Assembly: GCF_021729865.1 (NCBI RefSeq)
Contig: NZ_CP063400.1
Span: 2,232,001-2,296,000 of the forward strand
DNA from: Hydrogenophaga sp. SL48
Lineage (GTDB): Bacteria > Pseudomonadota > Gammaproteobacteria > Burkholderiales > Burkholderiaceae_C
Length of the DNA: 64,000 nucleotides
Direction of reading: 5' to 3'
In this document: in pieces, positions 25,765 to 34,212 of the stretch
Position numbering within the stretch: position 1 is the stretch's first letter
Layout of the letters: every line of letters begins with the position of its first letter
Translations under genes and position numbers: made by a program
Notes under the pieces: model-generated
The model's database searches: none
The model's input: only the letters and a program-made list of their open reading frames with translations
Told to the model about the DNA's origin: nothing

Positions 25765-26184
25765 GATGAAAGTTGAAAATGAAGACCATGAATGGTCGTT
25801 GGACAGACACTTTGGCGAGTGCGGCACCCACGCTCCATGTGGGGCACTTTGCGCTCTCAGTGTTGCGCCTCGCAGCCCCGGCGTACATTGGCTGAAACGC
25901 CATATTGTTGGCCGTTTCCGACATTCGATGTACCACGCCGCTGATTTCGGGCAAACAGAAGAGGACACCGGTCTGATTGCTGGGATAGATATGCCTGGGA
26001 ACTGCTATTGAGCAGACGGGTACCCAGGCCCTACCAAGCGTGCTGTTCGTCGTTTTGGAACGAACCGTCCTTAACTGACGCGACGTAGGCTACAAAGGCG
26101 ACATCGACGGCCGACGCATCGCTTATGAGGTTTTCGCCACGAACTTCGCCTCCGGCTGTTCCTCGACGCTTCAGCGAGACAGGC
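25765..26184. other. 420-bp stretch without a recognisable gene
   Basis: Short open frames on both strands show no protein family I know. The only structure I noted is the perfect inverted repeat GTTCGT (26045-26050) / ACGAAC (26060-26065). The stretch is less GC-rich than its surroundings and, with the ligase remnant nearby, may be decayed sequence. Confidence 0.5.
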
Positions 26185-26892
26185 TCACTCCTCGATCGCA
26201 CCACCAATCGAGCGCAGATGTTGCCGGAACGTCACGCCCGCGTCTGCCTTTCGAGCAGCCAGAAACTCATCGAAGCGGGCCTGCTGTCTGAAGGTAGTAC
26301 CAAGATGCATACGCGCTGCTTGACTGCGCTCAGTGTCCCGAATCGTGGTTGCCAGTTCGGCCACCTCTTGGGCGTGGCTCAGGGGGACAAAGATCACGCC
26401 ATCATCATCACCAAGCACGAAGTCGTCGGTGGTGATTGAATGCTGACCGCAGCTGGCAGCTGAGAGTGCGGCCGCCTCCTGTGGTTCCAGACGCTGTGGC
26501 CCAGCGGGCAAAGTACCCAGACTGAAGATCGGCAGCCGAATGGTTCGCAGTTCAGCCGAGTCGCGATGCAAACCCCAGATGACAATGCCGCGCAAGCCCG
26601 CACGCGCCGTTTCCAGCGTCACCAGGTCGCCAACACAGGCTTCATCCAAGCGCCCCTCGTTGTCGACCACCAACACGTCTCCAGGCGCAGATCGATCGAT
26701 GGCTTCGAGAAAGACGTCGACACTGCCATAGTGCCGCGAAGGGCGTGCACGGCCAACAACATGCGTACCGCTCCAGAGTGGTCGCATTCCCGCCGGAGCA
26801 CAGCGAACCGCGATTCCCAGGCGCATGCAGGCATCCGCGACGTGGGGCGTTGTGAGGTCCAGGTAGGTGCGTTGAAGCTTTACGGTGTCCAT
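26185..26892 (-). CDS. RraA-like family protein paired with a decarboxylase-like gene, copy A
   Basis: A 235-residue RraA-fold protein. Conserved stretches are HVADACMRLGIAVRCAP, SAPGDVLVVDNEGRLDEACV and GLRGIVIWGLHRD, where the arginine-aspartate pair expected for aldolase activity is present. It begins 1 bp after the upstream decarboxylase-like stop, so the two are co-translated. Its closest relative in the window is the partial gene at 63694-64000, not the one at 1728-2435. Confidence 0.87.
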   Translation of the reverse strand: MDTVKLQRTYLDLTTPHVADACMRLGIAVRCAPAGMRPLWSGTHVVGRARPSRHYGSVDVFLEAIDRSAPGDVLVVDNEGRLDEACVGDLVTLETARAGLRGIVIWGLHRDSAELRTIRLPIFSLGTLPAGPQRLEPQEAAALSAASCGQHSITTDDFVLGDDDGVIFVPLSHAQEVAELATTIRDTERSQAARMHLGTTFRQQARFDEFLAARKADAGVTFRQHLRSIGGAIEE

Positions 26893-26893
26893 G

Positions 26894-27745
26894 TCATTTC
26901 TCCTCGGATGAATCAAGTTCTGTGGGGCTGCGAAGGTCCCGCAGCAGATGATTGTTTCGGTTTGTCATGGCGATCGAATATCGCCATCCGCGACCGACCC
27001 GGGTGGGACGCAAGGCAGCCAGCGGCTCCGTCGGAGAGTCAAAGACCGTTAGTTCCGCCTCCCCTGTCCAGACGGGGCTTGCCTGCACGTTCTCGGCTTG
27101 CAGGCGGACCAGTTCGTACACCGCTGGCTGATCGTGCTGCCCCTCGAACAGCGAGGGGAAGTGTCGAAGGGCCACGATAGGCCGGCTTCCGAATGTGACC
27201 GCCGAGTTGTCTGCAAGGCCGGAGAGCTTCACGTGACCTTCCGCGAGACGCCGGTCTTTGAGTGCCACCGTCCCTGCAAAGATCGCACCGGGCTCCAACT
27301 TGGGAGACGCGATCGAGGGTACGCCCATCGATCGCGTGATCCACACCGAGCCGATCTTCTTCGGGTAGCCTAGAGCCCAGCCACGAGCCAGCGAGGTATC
27401 TTGATCGACCACGATATAGGGGCAGTACTGCATCAACTTCCCCTCGTACTGAACGCTCGCCAGCACGATGCACTCGCGGTACTGCGCCCGGATGGGATCA
27501 AGCAGCTCACCGCCCGTGTCCGTGCAGGCTTGCCAGTCGACGAAAGAGACCGTCATCAGGCCGCGTTCGTCAGGGTGGAGACTCAGACCAGGCGGCAGCA
27601 GCGCCTCAATGGCTGAGGGCTCCGCCCAGCACTCGACCGTGACGAAGTCGGCCGCGTAATGCCACGGTGGATTAGGGGCGATGCTGGCTCTTCCGTCATG
27701 GGAAAAAGGCCCCATGAAGCCCTGAGCGGCAGCGAAATGTGTCAT
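26894..27745 (-). CDS. Acetoacetate-decarboxylase-family protein, copy A
   Basis: A 283-residue ADC-family protein. The motif GWALGYPKKIGSVW places Lys129-Lys130 where acetoacetate decarboxylase has its Schiff-base lysine pair (GFPKK), so decarboxylase or related Schiff-base chemistry is plausible. Some family members act as dehydratases or aldolases instead. It is paired with an RraA-like gene in the same order as at 62840-64000. The ribosome-binding site is weak: the ATG follows AACTGAGTTCTAT directly. Confidence 0.85.
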   Translation of the reverse strand: MTHFAAAQGFMGPFSHDGRASIAPNPPWHYAADFVTVECWAEPSAIEALLPPGLSLHPDERGLMTVSFVDWQACTDTGGELLDPIRAQYRECIVLASVQYEGKLMQYCPYIVVDQDTSLARGWALGYPKKIGSVWITRSMGVPSIASPKLEPGAIFAGTVALKDRRLAEGHVKLSGLADNSAVTFGSRPIVALRHFPSLFEGQHDQPAVYELVRLQAENVQASPVWTGEAELTVFDSPTEPLAALRPTRVGRGWRYSIAMTNRNNHLLRDLRSPTELDSSEEK

Positions 27746-27758
27746 ATAGAACTCAGTT

Positions 27759-27801
27759 AAAAAAAATGAGCGAACATCCCGGCGCTTGCGTAGCGTCCGG
27801 G
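27759..27801 (-). terminator. Possible terminator downstream of ggt
   Basis: On the minus strand, a GC-rich hairpin (arms CCCGG 27778-27782 and CCGGG 27797-27801, with further pairing inside) is followed after about 11 bases by a run of eight T (27766-27759). The gap between stem and T-run is longer than in a textbook terminator. It lies between ggt and the decarboxylase-like gene. Confidence 0.4.
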
Positions 27802-27837
27802 TATGGGCAGAATTGGTTGAATGTTGGGTGCATGCCG

Positions 27838-29634
27838 TCAGTTCCCCATGACCACGCCCTCGCGGCGCGGATCGGCACCACCGAAATAGCCGCCCGGCAC
27901 ACGTTGGATGGCCTGCAGACCACTGGTCATGTTCATCTCCCGGACCTCGTGGCCCCGAACCTTGAGTGACTCGACGGTGGCTGCCGGGAAGCGTTTTTCT
28001 TCGAGCAGCGTGGGACCGTTGGCCGATCCGAAGTTGGGCAGGTTGATGGCTTGCTGCGCGTTCAGGCCCCAGTGCAGAGTGCCCCACAAGGTCTTTGCCG
28101 TGTAGTGAATGATCAACGCGCCGCCGGGGCTGCCGCCGCTCATGACCAATTGGCCGGTGGTTTTGTCGAATACCAGTGTGGGTGACATGGACGAGCGCGG
28201 GCGCTTGCCCGGTTGCACGCGGTTGGCGATAGCGTTGCCCTGGGTGTCACGCGGTGCGAAGCTGAAGTCGGTCAATTCGTTGTTGAGCAGGAAGCCCTTG
28301 ACCATCTGCCGCGCGCCGAAGACGTCCTCGATGGTGGTGGTCATGGCCACGGCACGTCCCTGGGCATCGACGATGCTGATGTGGCTGGTGCCGTACTCTG
28401 GCTGATCGGGCATGGGGGCGAAGCTGGTCCGCGTGCCTCCCGGGTGGCCGGGCTGGGCAACCTTCATGGACTGGTTGCCAATAAGCCGCGCGCGATGGGC
28501 CAGGTAGTCTGGCGACAGCAGGCTCATCCACGAGCCAGCAGGCGGGGCCACGAAATCGGGATCGGCCACGTACTGTGCGCGGTCGGCGAACGCCAGCCTG
28601 GCGGCTTCGGTGTAGAAGTGAAGCCAATCGGCGGTGGGCAGGCCGTCTTGCCCCAGGGGAAGCGCGGCACCCGCTGTGTTCTGCAGGACGCCCAGCATCT
28701 GGCCGATGGCGATGGCGCCCGAACTGGGCGGTGGGAATCCGCACAGCCGGTACACCTTCTGCGGCGGCACGGCGTGGTCGTGGCACAGCGGTTCGCGCTT
28801 GCGCGACTGGTAGCCGGACAGGTCGGCCAGGGTCATCCGGCCGGGGTTGGACGGATGGGAGCGTACCTTGTCCACGATAGCCTGGGCCACAGGGCCTTCG
28901 AGCAGCGCCTTGGAACCCCCTGCCGCGATGTCCCGAAGCACCTGGGCCAACTCTGGGTTCTTCAGGACATGCCCCACGGGCCAGGGCTGGCCGCTGGCGT
29001 CGTAGAAGTAGGCGGCTGCAACTGGGTCTTTCTTGAGGTGCTGTTCAGCCGCGAGCAGCGTGTTCAGCCGGGCGCTGACCTTGAAGCCTTGTTCGGCCAA
29101 GGTGATGGCGGGCTGGAAAAGCCTGGCCCAGGGCAGCTTGCCGTGCTGCTGGTGGGCCAGTTCCAACATGCGCACGGTGCCAGGCACACCCACCGAGCGC
29201 CCCCCCACGACGCCTTCAATGAAAGCCATGGGCTTTCCGTCTGGTTTGAGGAATAGGTTCTCATCGGCAGCAGCAGGGGCGGTCTCGCGGCCGTCGTAGG
29301 CCTCGACCAACTTGCCATCGAAATGCATGAGAAACGCACCACCGCCAATGCCGCTGGACTGTGGTTCCACCAGCGTGAGAACCATTTGCACGGCGATGGC
29401 CGCGTCCACGGCACTGCCACCGACCTTGAGGACCTGGAAACCAGCGTCGGTGGCCAGTGGATTGGCCGCCGCGACGGCAAACTTAGCTGTTTGCCAGCCG
29501 GGTTTCTCGGTGTAGCCGGACGAGCCTTCAGGCTGCGTGGGCACGGTGTAGTTGAGCGCAGGCGCTGTGGTGCCGCAGCCAGCCAGCACGACGGCCGCGA
29601 GCAAAGCGCTCAGTTTTACCTTGGAAATTCGCAT
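27838..29634 (-). CDS. ggt: Gamma-glutamyltransferase (lipoprotein form)
   Basis: A 598-residue Ntn-hydrolase precursor. The N-terminus is a lipoprotein signal with lipobox LAGC (VVLAGCGTT). The large-subunit region holds VGGSAVDAAIAVQMVLTLVE and GGRETAP-type residues (EAYDGRETAPAAA). The self-cleavage threonine is in EYGTSHISIVD, and SMSPTLVF and SGGSPGGALI come after it. It would cleave glutathione and other gamma-glutamyl compounds in the periplasm, releasing glutamate. It starts 16 bp after the aminotransferase stop and is probably co-transcribed with it. Confidence 0.93.
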   Translation of the reverse strand: MRISKVKLSALLAAVVLAGCGTTAPALNYTVPTQPEGSSGYTEKPGWQTAKFAVAAANPLATDAGFQVLKVGGSAVDAAIAVQMVLTLVEPQSSGIGGGAFLMHFDGKLVEAYDGRETAPAAADENLFLKPDGKPMAFIEGVVGGRSVGVPGTVRMLELAHQQHGKLPWARLFQPAITLAEQGFKVSARLNTLLAAEQHLKKDPVAAAYFYDASGQPWPVGHVLKNPELAQVLRDIAAGGSKALLEGPVAQAIVDKVRSHPSNPGRMTLADLSGYQSRKREPLCHDHAVPPQKVYRLCGFPPPSSGAIAIGQMLGVLQNTAGAALPLGQDGLPTADWLHFYTEAARLAFADRAQYVADPDFVAPPAGSWMSLLSPDYLAHRARLIGNQSMKVAQPGHPGGTRTSFAPMPDQPEYGTSHISIVDAQGRAVAMTTTIEDVFGARQMVKGFLLNNELTDFSFAPRDTQGNAIANRVQPGKRPRSSMSPTLVFDKTTGQLVMSGGSPGGALIIHYTAKTLWGTLHWGLNAQQAINLPNFGSANGPTLLEEKRFPAATVESLKVRGHEVREMNMTSGLQAIQRVPGGYFGGADPRREGVVMGN

Positions 29635-29650
29635 AGTGGTCCGTTCTTGT

Positions 29651-30748
29651 TTATGCCAGCCGATCCAGCCAGCCATGGGTGTCAGGGGCACGCCCCAATT
29701 GAATGTCTGTCAGCGCGGATTTCAGTCGCTCGGTGATGGGACCGGGGCCACCGTCACCGATGATGAAGCGATGTTTGCGTCCCTTGACTTCTCCAATTGG
29801 CGCGACCACTGCTGCCGTGCCGCAAGCGAAAGACTCCAGCAGTCGGCCGCTCTTGGCATCGTCTTGCCACTGGTCAATGGCGTAAGGCTCTTCACGAACA
29901 ACCAGTCCCATGTCGCGGGCCAATGTGATCAGCGATTCGCGGGTGATGCCTGCCAGGATCGTGCCGCTCAACGGAGGCGTCTGGATCGATCCATCAGCGA
30001 ACACGAAGAAGACATTCATCCCGCCGAGTTCTTCGATCCAGCGGCGCTCCACAGCGTCAAGGAAAATCACCTGGTCACATTGCTCGCGGATTGCTTCGGC
30101 CTGCGCCGCTAGACTGGCCGCATAGTTGCCGCCGCATTTGGCGTCACCCGTTCCACCGAGCGCGGCGCGCGTGAAGTTGTCCGACACCCAAAGCGTCACT
30201 GCGGCAGCTCCACGTCTGAAATATGGCCCAACCGGCGATGCCACGACGCAGTAGAGATAGTCGGCCGACGCTCTGACCCCGAGAACGGATTCGGTTGCGA
30301 TCATGAACGGCCGCAGGTACAGCGCGAAGCCTTGAGTAGAAGGAATCCAAGCGTTGTCCACACGCACCAGTGCACGCACCGATTCAATGAACATCTCCTC
30401 GGGCAACGGCGGCATGGCGAGACGGGCGGCTGAACGGCGAAAACGGCGCGCATTCGCCTCGGGACGGAACAGCCCCGTTCCACCTCCATCCAGGCGATAG
30501 GCTTTCATGCCTTCGTAGATCTCTTGCGCGTAATGGAACACCAGTGCTGCCGGGTCGAGGCTCAATGCCTGGCGAGGGCCGATCTTTGCGTCATACCAGC
30601 CTTGATTCTTAGAGTATTTGATGGTGGCCATGTGATCGGTGAAAACCTGGCCAAAACCTGGTGCTTGAAGCAGCGCCTCCCTCTGATCCTTACCCACCGG
30701 ACATAGATGGCTCTCCACAGGAAAGCGCAGCGATGAACTTGACGTCAC
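29651..30748 (-). CDS. ilvE: Branched-chain amino acid aminotransferase
   Basis: A 365-residue fold-type IV PLP enzyme of the long BCAT type. Motifs are FHYAQEIYEGMKAYR, the catalytic-lysine segment GTGDAKCGGNYAAS, the WIEELGGMNVFFVF stretch and the cofactor-binding FACGTAAVVAPIGE. It interconverts Leu, Ile and Val with their 2-oxo acids. It is divergent from an Lrp-type regulator 137 bp away, the expected controller. Together with the oxidoreductase and valine-type genes further right, it could start branched-chain amino acid breakdown. Confidence 0.92.
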   Translation of the reverse strand: MTSSSSLRFPVESHLCPVGKDQREALLQAPGFGQVFTDHMATIKYSKNQGWYDAKIGPRQALSLDPAALVFHYAQEIYEGMKAYRLDGGGTGLFRPEANARRFRRSAARLAMPPLPEEMFIESVRALVRVDNAWIPSTQGFALYLRPFMIATESVLGVRASADYLYCVVASPVGPYFRRGAAAVTLWVSDNFTRAALGGTGDAKCGGNYAASLAAQAEAIREQCDQVIFLDAVERRWIEELGGMNVFFVFADGSIQTPPLSGTILAGITRESLITLARDMGLVVREEPYAIDQWQDDAKSGRLLESFACGTAAVVAPIGEVKGRKHRFIIGDGGPGPITERLKSALTDIQLGRAPDTHGWLDRLA

Positions 30749-30795
30749 TCCTCAACTCCTTGATTCAGGGCGCACCACAATGGCAAGCACAAAAG

Positions 30796-30825
30796 CAATA
30801 TTAGACCAATCTTCATAGAATATTG
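30796..30825. promoter_or_regulatory. Inverted repeat in the ilvE-lrp intergenic region
   Basis: CAATATT (30796-30802) and AATATTG (30819-30825) form perfect 7-bp arms separated by 16 bases in an AT-rich region, with an extra matching G/C outside each arm. Two helical turns between arm centres fit binding by an Lrp/AsnC oligomer. The adjacent Lrp gene is the natural candidate. Confidence 0.5.
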
Positions 30826-30853
30826 TTGCGTTTGTGCCTTTTGTACATAATAT
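30826..30853 (+). promoter_or_regulatory. Predicted promoter of the Lrp/AsnC gene
   Basis: TTGCGT (30826-30831) and TAATAT (30848-30853) are separated by 16 bases and resemble sigma-70 -35 and -10 boxes, 33 bp upstream of the ATG. The inverted repeat at 30796-30825 abuts the -35 box, so the regulator could act on its own promoter. Confidence 0.4.
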
Positions 30854-30885
30854 TTAGGCATAATGTGCTTCATTAATTTATTTTT

Positions 30886-31377
30886 ATGAAAGTTAATGCC
30901 ATGCAAAACGACACCATCAAAAATCTAGACGCAATTGACCGTCGAATACTTCAGGCTCTTCAAGAAGACGGGCGGATCCAGAACGTGGACCTAGCGGAGA
31001 AGGTGGGGCTATCGCCGTCTCCGTGCTTACGTCGCGTCAAGATCCTTGAGGAATGCGGCGCCATCGAGCGGTACGTCGCACTGTTGAACCCGTCAAAACT
31101 CGGCATCGGATTGACTGTCTTTGTCCGCATCTGGCTAACAAGCCAGGATGCGCGAACCATCGATGGATTTACGACTGAGGTTCAGCGGTTCCCCGAGATC
31201 GTTGAATGCCATCTCATGGCGGGCGACTGTGACTTCTTGCTTCGCGTTGTTGCGGCTGACCTCGATGCCTACAGACGCTTCCAGGGTGAGCACCTGACGC
31301 GCATAAAAGGAGTTCAAAGTGTCAAGACCGAGATCCCCATGCAAAAGATCAAGCTGACGTCTCAACTCCCACTCTGA
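30886..31377 (+). CDS. Lrp/AsnC family regulator, copy A
   Basis: A 163-residue Lrp-type protein: helix-turn-helix AEKVGLSPSPCLRRVKILEE and a RAM domain with LMAGDCDFLLRVVAADLDAY. ATG 30886 or 30901 (MQNDTIK) could be the start. The gene is divergent from ilvE. A close paralogue lies at 62066-62542 on the other strand; the two share long identical stretches such as VECHLMAGDCDFLLRVVAAD. The pair suggests duplication of a regulatory module. Confidence 0.92.
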   Translation: MKVNAMQNDTIKNLDAIDRRILQALQEDGRIQNVDLAEKVGLSPSPCLRRVKILEECGAIERYVALLNPSKLGIGLTVFVRIWLTSQDARTIDGFTTEVQRFPEIVECHLMAGDCDFLLRVVAADLDAYRRFQGEHLTRIKGVQSVKTEIPMQKIKLTSQLPL

Positions 31378-31432
31378 ACAGAATTTCGCCGCCATGAACA
31401 GCGCGCCGATTGCCGAGCCGGCCGCCCCCGTT

Positions 31433-31570
31433 TCAGCAGTGCTTCAGCAATCCCGCTCAGAAAAAGGACACTGCCCGCATCTCAAGCCTCTCCCGCAAGG
31501 GCGCAAGCTTGTGGTGATGCAGGTACGAGAACCGCGACACGAGGTCAAAGAACCACAGAGTCTGTTCCAT
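31433..31570 (-). pseudogene. N-terminal remnant of a DsbA-like 2-hydroxychromene-2-carboxylate isomerase gene
   Basis: From ATG 31570 the minus strand reads MEQTLWFFDLVSRFSYLHHH, then KLAPLRERLEMRAVSFF, a stop, and in the same frame AGLLKHC and another stop. This matches the start of the GST-kappa-like isomerase family (WFFDFVSPFSYL, VRPVLFAGLLKHWG). An in-frame stop and loss of everything downstream make it a dead fragment of about 45 codons. An intact but different member lies at 59528-60154. The rest of 31378-31706 has no gene. Confidence 0.7.
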
Positions 31571-31706
31571 GTCGAGCCCCATTGAAAGCAGTTGAGAAAC
31601 CTATGTCATCGCCGATTTTTGGGGTGAATCGTGCGCGGGCGTGGATCGACTGGACTGCCGCTGGATGGATTGCGACGCGTACCAAGCTGCCCGCCGCTGT
31701 TCAGCG

Positions 31707-32891
31707 TCACGGACGCAGAACAGCAAACCTTGCCGCAGCCTCCTGCAACTGCTCCATCGAGTTTGCCGTCGAGAATCGAACGAACCTCGCCGACTCGGCC
31801 GTGCCGAAATCTCGTCCGGGTGAGATCGCGACGTGGGCTCTCTTCATGGCCTCGAACGCGAAATCCCAGCTGTTCGAAACATTCCAGGCATCGAACCACG
31901 ACGAGCAATCCGCCCATGCGTAGAACGCGCCATCGGGCACCACCGGAACCTTGAACCCGATCTTCTCCAGCGCCGGGATGAACCAGTCGCGGCGCGCCCT
32001 GAACTGCGCGCGGCGGCGCTCGTACTCAGCGATGCTGTCAGGCTCGAAGCAAGCCAGCGCGGCGTGCTGGGCGACGGTACTGGGGCAAAGGAAGAAGTTC
32101 TGCGCGAGACGCTCGATCACCGGGATCAGAGGTTCTGGAGCCACCACCCAGCCCAGGCGCCACCCGGTCATGCAGAAGTACTTTGAGAAGCTGTTGATGC
32201 TGATCACGTTCTCGTCAATGGCCAGGCCGGTTTGACCGAAAGCGTCGTCGTGGCTCAGCCCGAGGTAGATCTCATCGAGCAACGTGACGCCTCCCTTGGC
32301 CTGGACACAGGCGTGGATGCGGCGCAGTTCGTCCGGATGGATGGACGTTCCCGTGGGGTTGGACGGCGAAGCGAGAAGCACTCCACGCGTCTTGTCACCC
32401 CAGTGCGCTTCTACCTTCTCCGCACTCAGTTGGTATCGCTCGGCTGCCGTGGTGGGCACCATGACAGGCTGGCCTTCGGCGGCGATCACGAAATGCCGAT
32501 TGCACGGATAGCTCGGGTCGGGCATCAGGACTTCATCGCCGGCCTCGATCAAGGCTTGGCAAACGAGTTGCAGCGCGGCCGAAGCGCCCGCGGTCACCGC
32601 GATCCGGCGTGCCGGGACATTCACGCCGAAGCACTGCCTGTACCAGTCGCTGATGCGCTCGCGCAAAGACTCTAGTCCGATAGCCGGTGTGTACTGCGTC
32701 GTGCCATTCCGCACAGCGCGCACGGCAGCCTCCTGAACCAGAGGCGGCGCAGTGAAGTCCGGCTCGCCAATCGTCAGGTAGACCATGGGCTTGTCGCCAT
32801 GAGCGACCTCACGCGCCAACTGCGAGGCTGCCTTGGCCACCTCCATCACGTAAAAAGGCTCGATGCGCTCAGCGCGCTTGGAAATTCTCAT
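31707..32891 (-). CDS. Class I/II pyridoxal-phosphate aminotransferase
   Basis: A 394-residue fold-type I aminotransferase. Key parts are YLTIGEPDFTAPP, ITVTAGA-like IAVTAGASAALQLV, MPDPSYPCNRHF, SPSNPTGTSI, the PLP-lysine segment NSFSKYFCMTGWRLGW and the substrate-carboxylate arginine in SARFVRFS. It resembles aspartate/aromatic aminotransferases of the AspC-alpha type. It lies 71 bp after the 3-hydroxyacyl-CoA dehydrogenase gene and is probably in one transcript with it. It could supply 2-oxo acids to the ferredoxin oxidoreductase encoded further right. Confidence 0.9.
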   Translation of the reverse strand: MRISKRAERIEPFYVMEVAKAASQLAREVAHGDKPMVYLTIGEPDFTAPPLVQEAAVRAVRNGTTQYTPAIGLESLRERISDWYRQCFGVNVPARRIAVTAGASAALQLVCQALIEAGDEVLMPDPSYPCNRHFVIAAEGQPVMVPTTAAERYQLSAEKVEAHWGDKTRGVLLASPSNPTGTSIHPDELRRIHACVQAKGGVTLLDEIYLGLSHDDAFGQTGLAIDENVISINSFSKYFCMTGWRLGWVVAPEPLIPVIERLAQNFFLCPSTVAQHAALACFEPDSIAEYERRRAQFRARRDWFIPALEKIGFKVPVVPDGAFYAWADCSSWFDAWNVSNSWDFAFEAMKRAHVAISPGRDFGTAESARFVRFSTANSMEQLQEAAARFAVLRP

Positions 32892-32962
32892 GATTCGACC
32901 CCGATCAAAAAGCTCTGGAAGAGGATTGAGGCTCTGTGCAGCGCCTCCAACCCTCGAATTTT

Positions 32963-33820
32963 TCAACGCCCGCCGTAGGAGTAGAAGCCCTGGCCAGTCT
33001 TGCGTCCCAGGCGGCCGGCATCCACCATTTCCTTGAGCAGGGGCGCCGGCCGGTACTTCGGATCGCCGAATCCTTCATGGAACACCTGCATCACAGCCAG
33101 CATCGTGTCCAGGCCGATCAGGTCACTCAACGCCAAAGGCCCGATCGGATGATTGCAGCCGAGCTTCATGCCGACGTCGATCTCCTCGGCACTGGCGAGC
33201 CCTTCCTGCAAGACGTAGATGGCCTCGTTGATCATCGGGCAGAGAATGCGGTTCACCACAAACCCGGGACTGTTTTTGACCGTGATCGGACTTTTCCCGA
33301 TTGTCCGGGCGAAAGCAGAGGCCTGTTCATGCGCTTGGTCGGAGGTTTGCAACCCGCGGATCAACTCCAGCAGTTCCATCATGGGAACCGGGTTAAAGAA
33401 GTGCATGCCGATGCAACGGCTCGGTCGATCCAGGACAGCGGCCAACTGCGTGATGGAGATGGATGAGGTGTTGGTCGCAATCACCGCATCGTCACTGACC
33501 ACAGCTTCGATGTCGCGCAGGATGCGCAGCTTGATGTCGAGCTTCTCTGTGGCCGCCTCTATCACCAGGCTGGCACCGCGCAGATCCGGGTAGGAGACCG
33601 TCGGACGGATCCTGGCAAGCACAAGATCCTTGTCCTCGGCACGCAGCTTTTCCTTCTTTACCAACCGCTCCAGACTGGCAGTGATTGCTGAAATACCTCG
33701 CCCGAGCGCCTCTTGGGAGACGTCGAGCATCGTGACATCGAGTCCGGCAAGTGCGCACACCTGTGCAATGCCGTGGCCCATGGTTCCGGCGCCGATCACG
33801 CCAACGTGCTGTCTGCTCAT
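32963..33820 (-). CDS. 3-hydroxybutyryl-CoA dehydrogenase family
   Basis: A 285-residue NAD-dependent 3-hydroxyacyl-CoA dehydrogenase. The Rossmann motif is [17 protein letters not shown], then [11 protein letters not shown], the catalytic HFFNPVP motif ([13 protein letters not shown]) and the C-terminal [15 protein letters not shown]. It oxidises an L-3-hydroxyacyl-CoA to the 3-oxo form. A copy of the shared four-site regulatory motif lies 58 bp upstream of ATG 33820. Confidence 0.92.
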   Translation of the reverse strand: MSRQHVGVIGAGTMGHGIAQVCALAGLDVTMLDVSQEALGRGISAITASLERLVKKEKLRAEDKDLVLARIRPTVSYPDLRGASLVIEAATEKLDIKLRILRDIEAVVSDDAVIATNTSSISITQLAAVLDRPSRCIGMHFFNPVPMMELLELIRGLQTSDQAHEQASAFARTIGKSPITVKNSPGFVVNRILCPMINEAIYVLQEGLASAEEIDVGMKLGCNHPIGPLALSDLIGLDTMLAVMQVFHEGFGDPKYRPAPLLKEMVDAGRLGRKTGQGFYSYGGR

Positions 33821-33877
33821 GATGAATTCCGAGGAATAAGAACCATCAGTGTCCGGTGGCTTGCTCTTGAAAGCCAT

Positions 33878-33911
33878 TGGCAAATATGACACATTCAATG
33901 CCGTATTCGCC
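33878..33911 (-). promoter_or_regulatory. GlxA/AraC-regulon motif, site 1 (before the hydroxyacyl-CoA dehydrogenase)
   Basis: On the plus strand the elements TGGC, TGAC and ATGC occur with 5 and 7 bases between them, followed by CGTATTCGCC. The same arrangement is found at 41218, 51589 and 52023. The core lies 58 bp upstream of the minus-strand gene, a usual distance for an activator site. Confidence 0.65.
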
Positions 33912-34212
33912 ACACACACTGTGACTCCAGAAATTCGCGACTCGGTGATGGAGCTCGATCCGTTTCAACTTCAACACCATAGATTGCGCGCGCACTTGCA
34001 GCCGTATGTAGGGCGCCTGCCGCATGCGCCATGTGCACCGGCGTATGCACATCCCATGCGCCCTGCAGCAGTTGCGTGGGACGCGGATCATCGGCCCGCG
34101 GATTGGGGGCCGAGGCCACGGTGGCGATTGCCATCCAGTTGTGCGTCCATTTGCCGAACAGGCGTTGCCGGTTTTCGGTGGGCACGCTGCTTGTCTCTCG
34201 GGAACGGACACG
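33912..34212. other. Stretch without a recognisable gene
   Basis: Open frames on both strands run through here, but none matches a family I know, and codon usage is not convincing. No clear hairpin or repeat was seen beyond the regulatory motif at its left edge. Confidence 0.5.

Noticed and set aside
25703..25954. Minus-strand 83-codon frame overlapping the YbaK start
   Set aside because: No ribosome-binding site or known domain, and it overlaps the start of a well-supported gene in another frame.
33846..34211. Minus- and plus-strand frames of about 100-130 codons between the hydrolase and dehydrogenase genes
   Set aside because: Three overlapping frames compete, none with a recognisable motif, and the regulatory motif lies inside.
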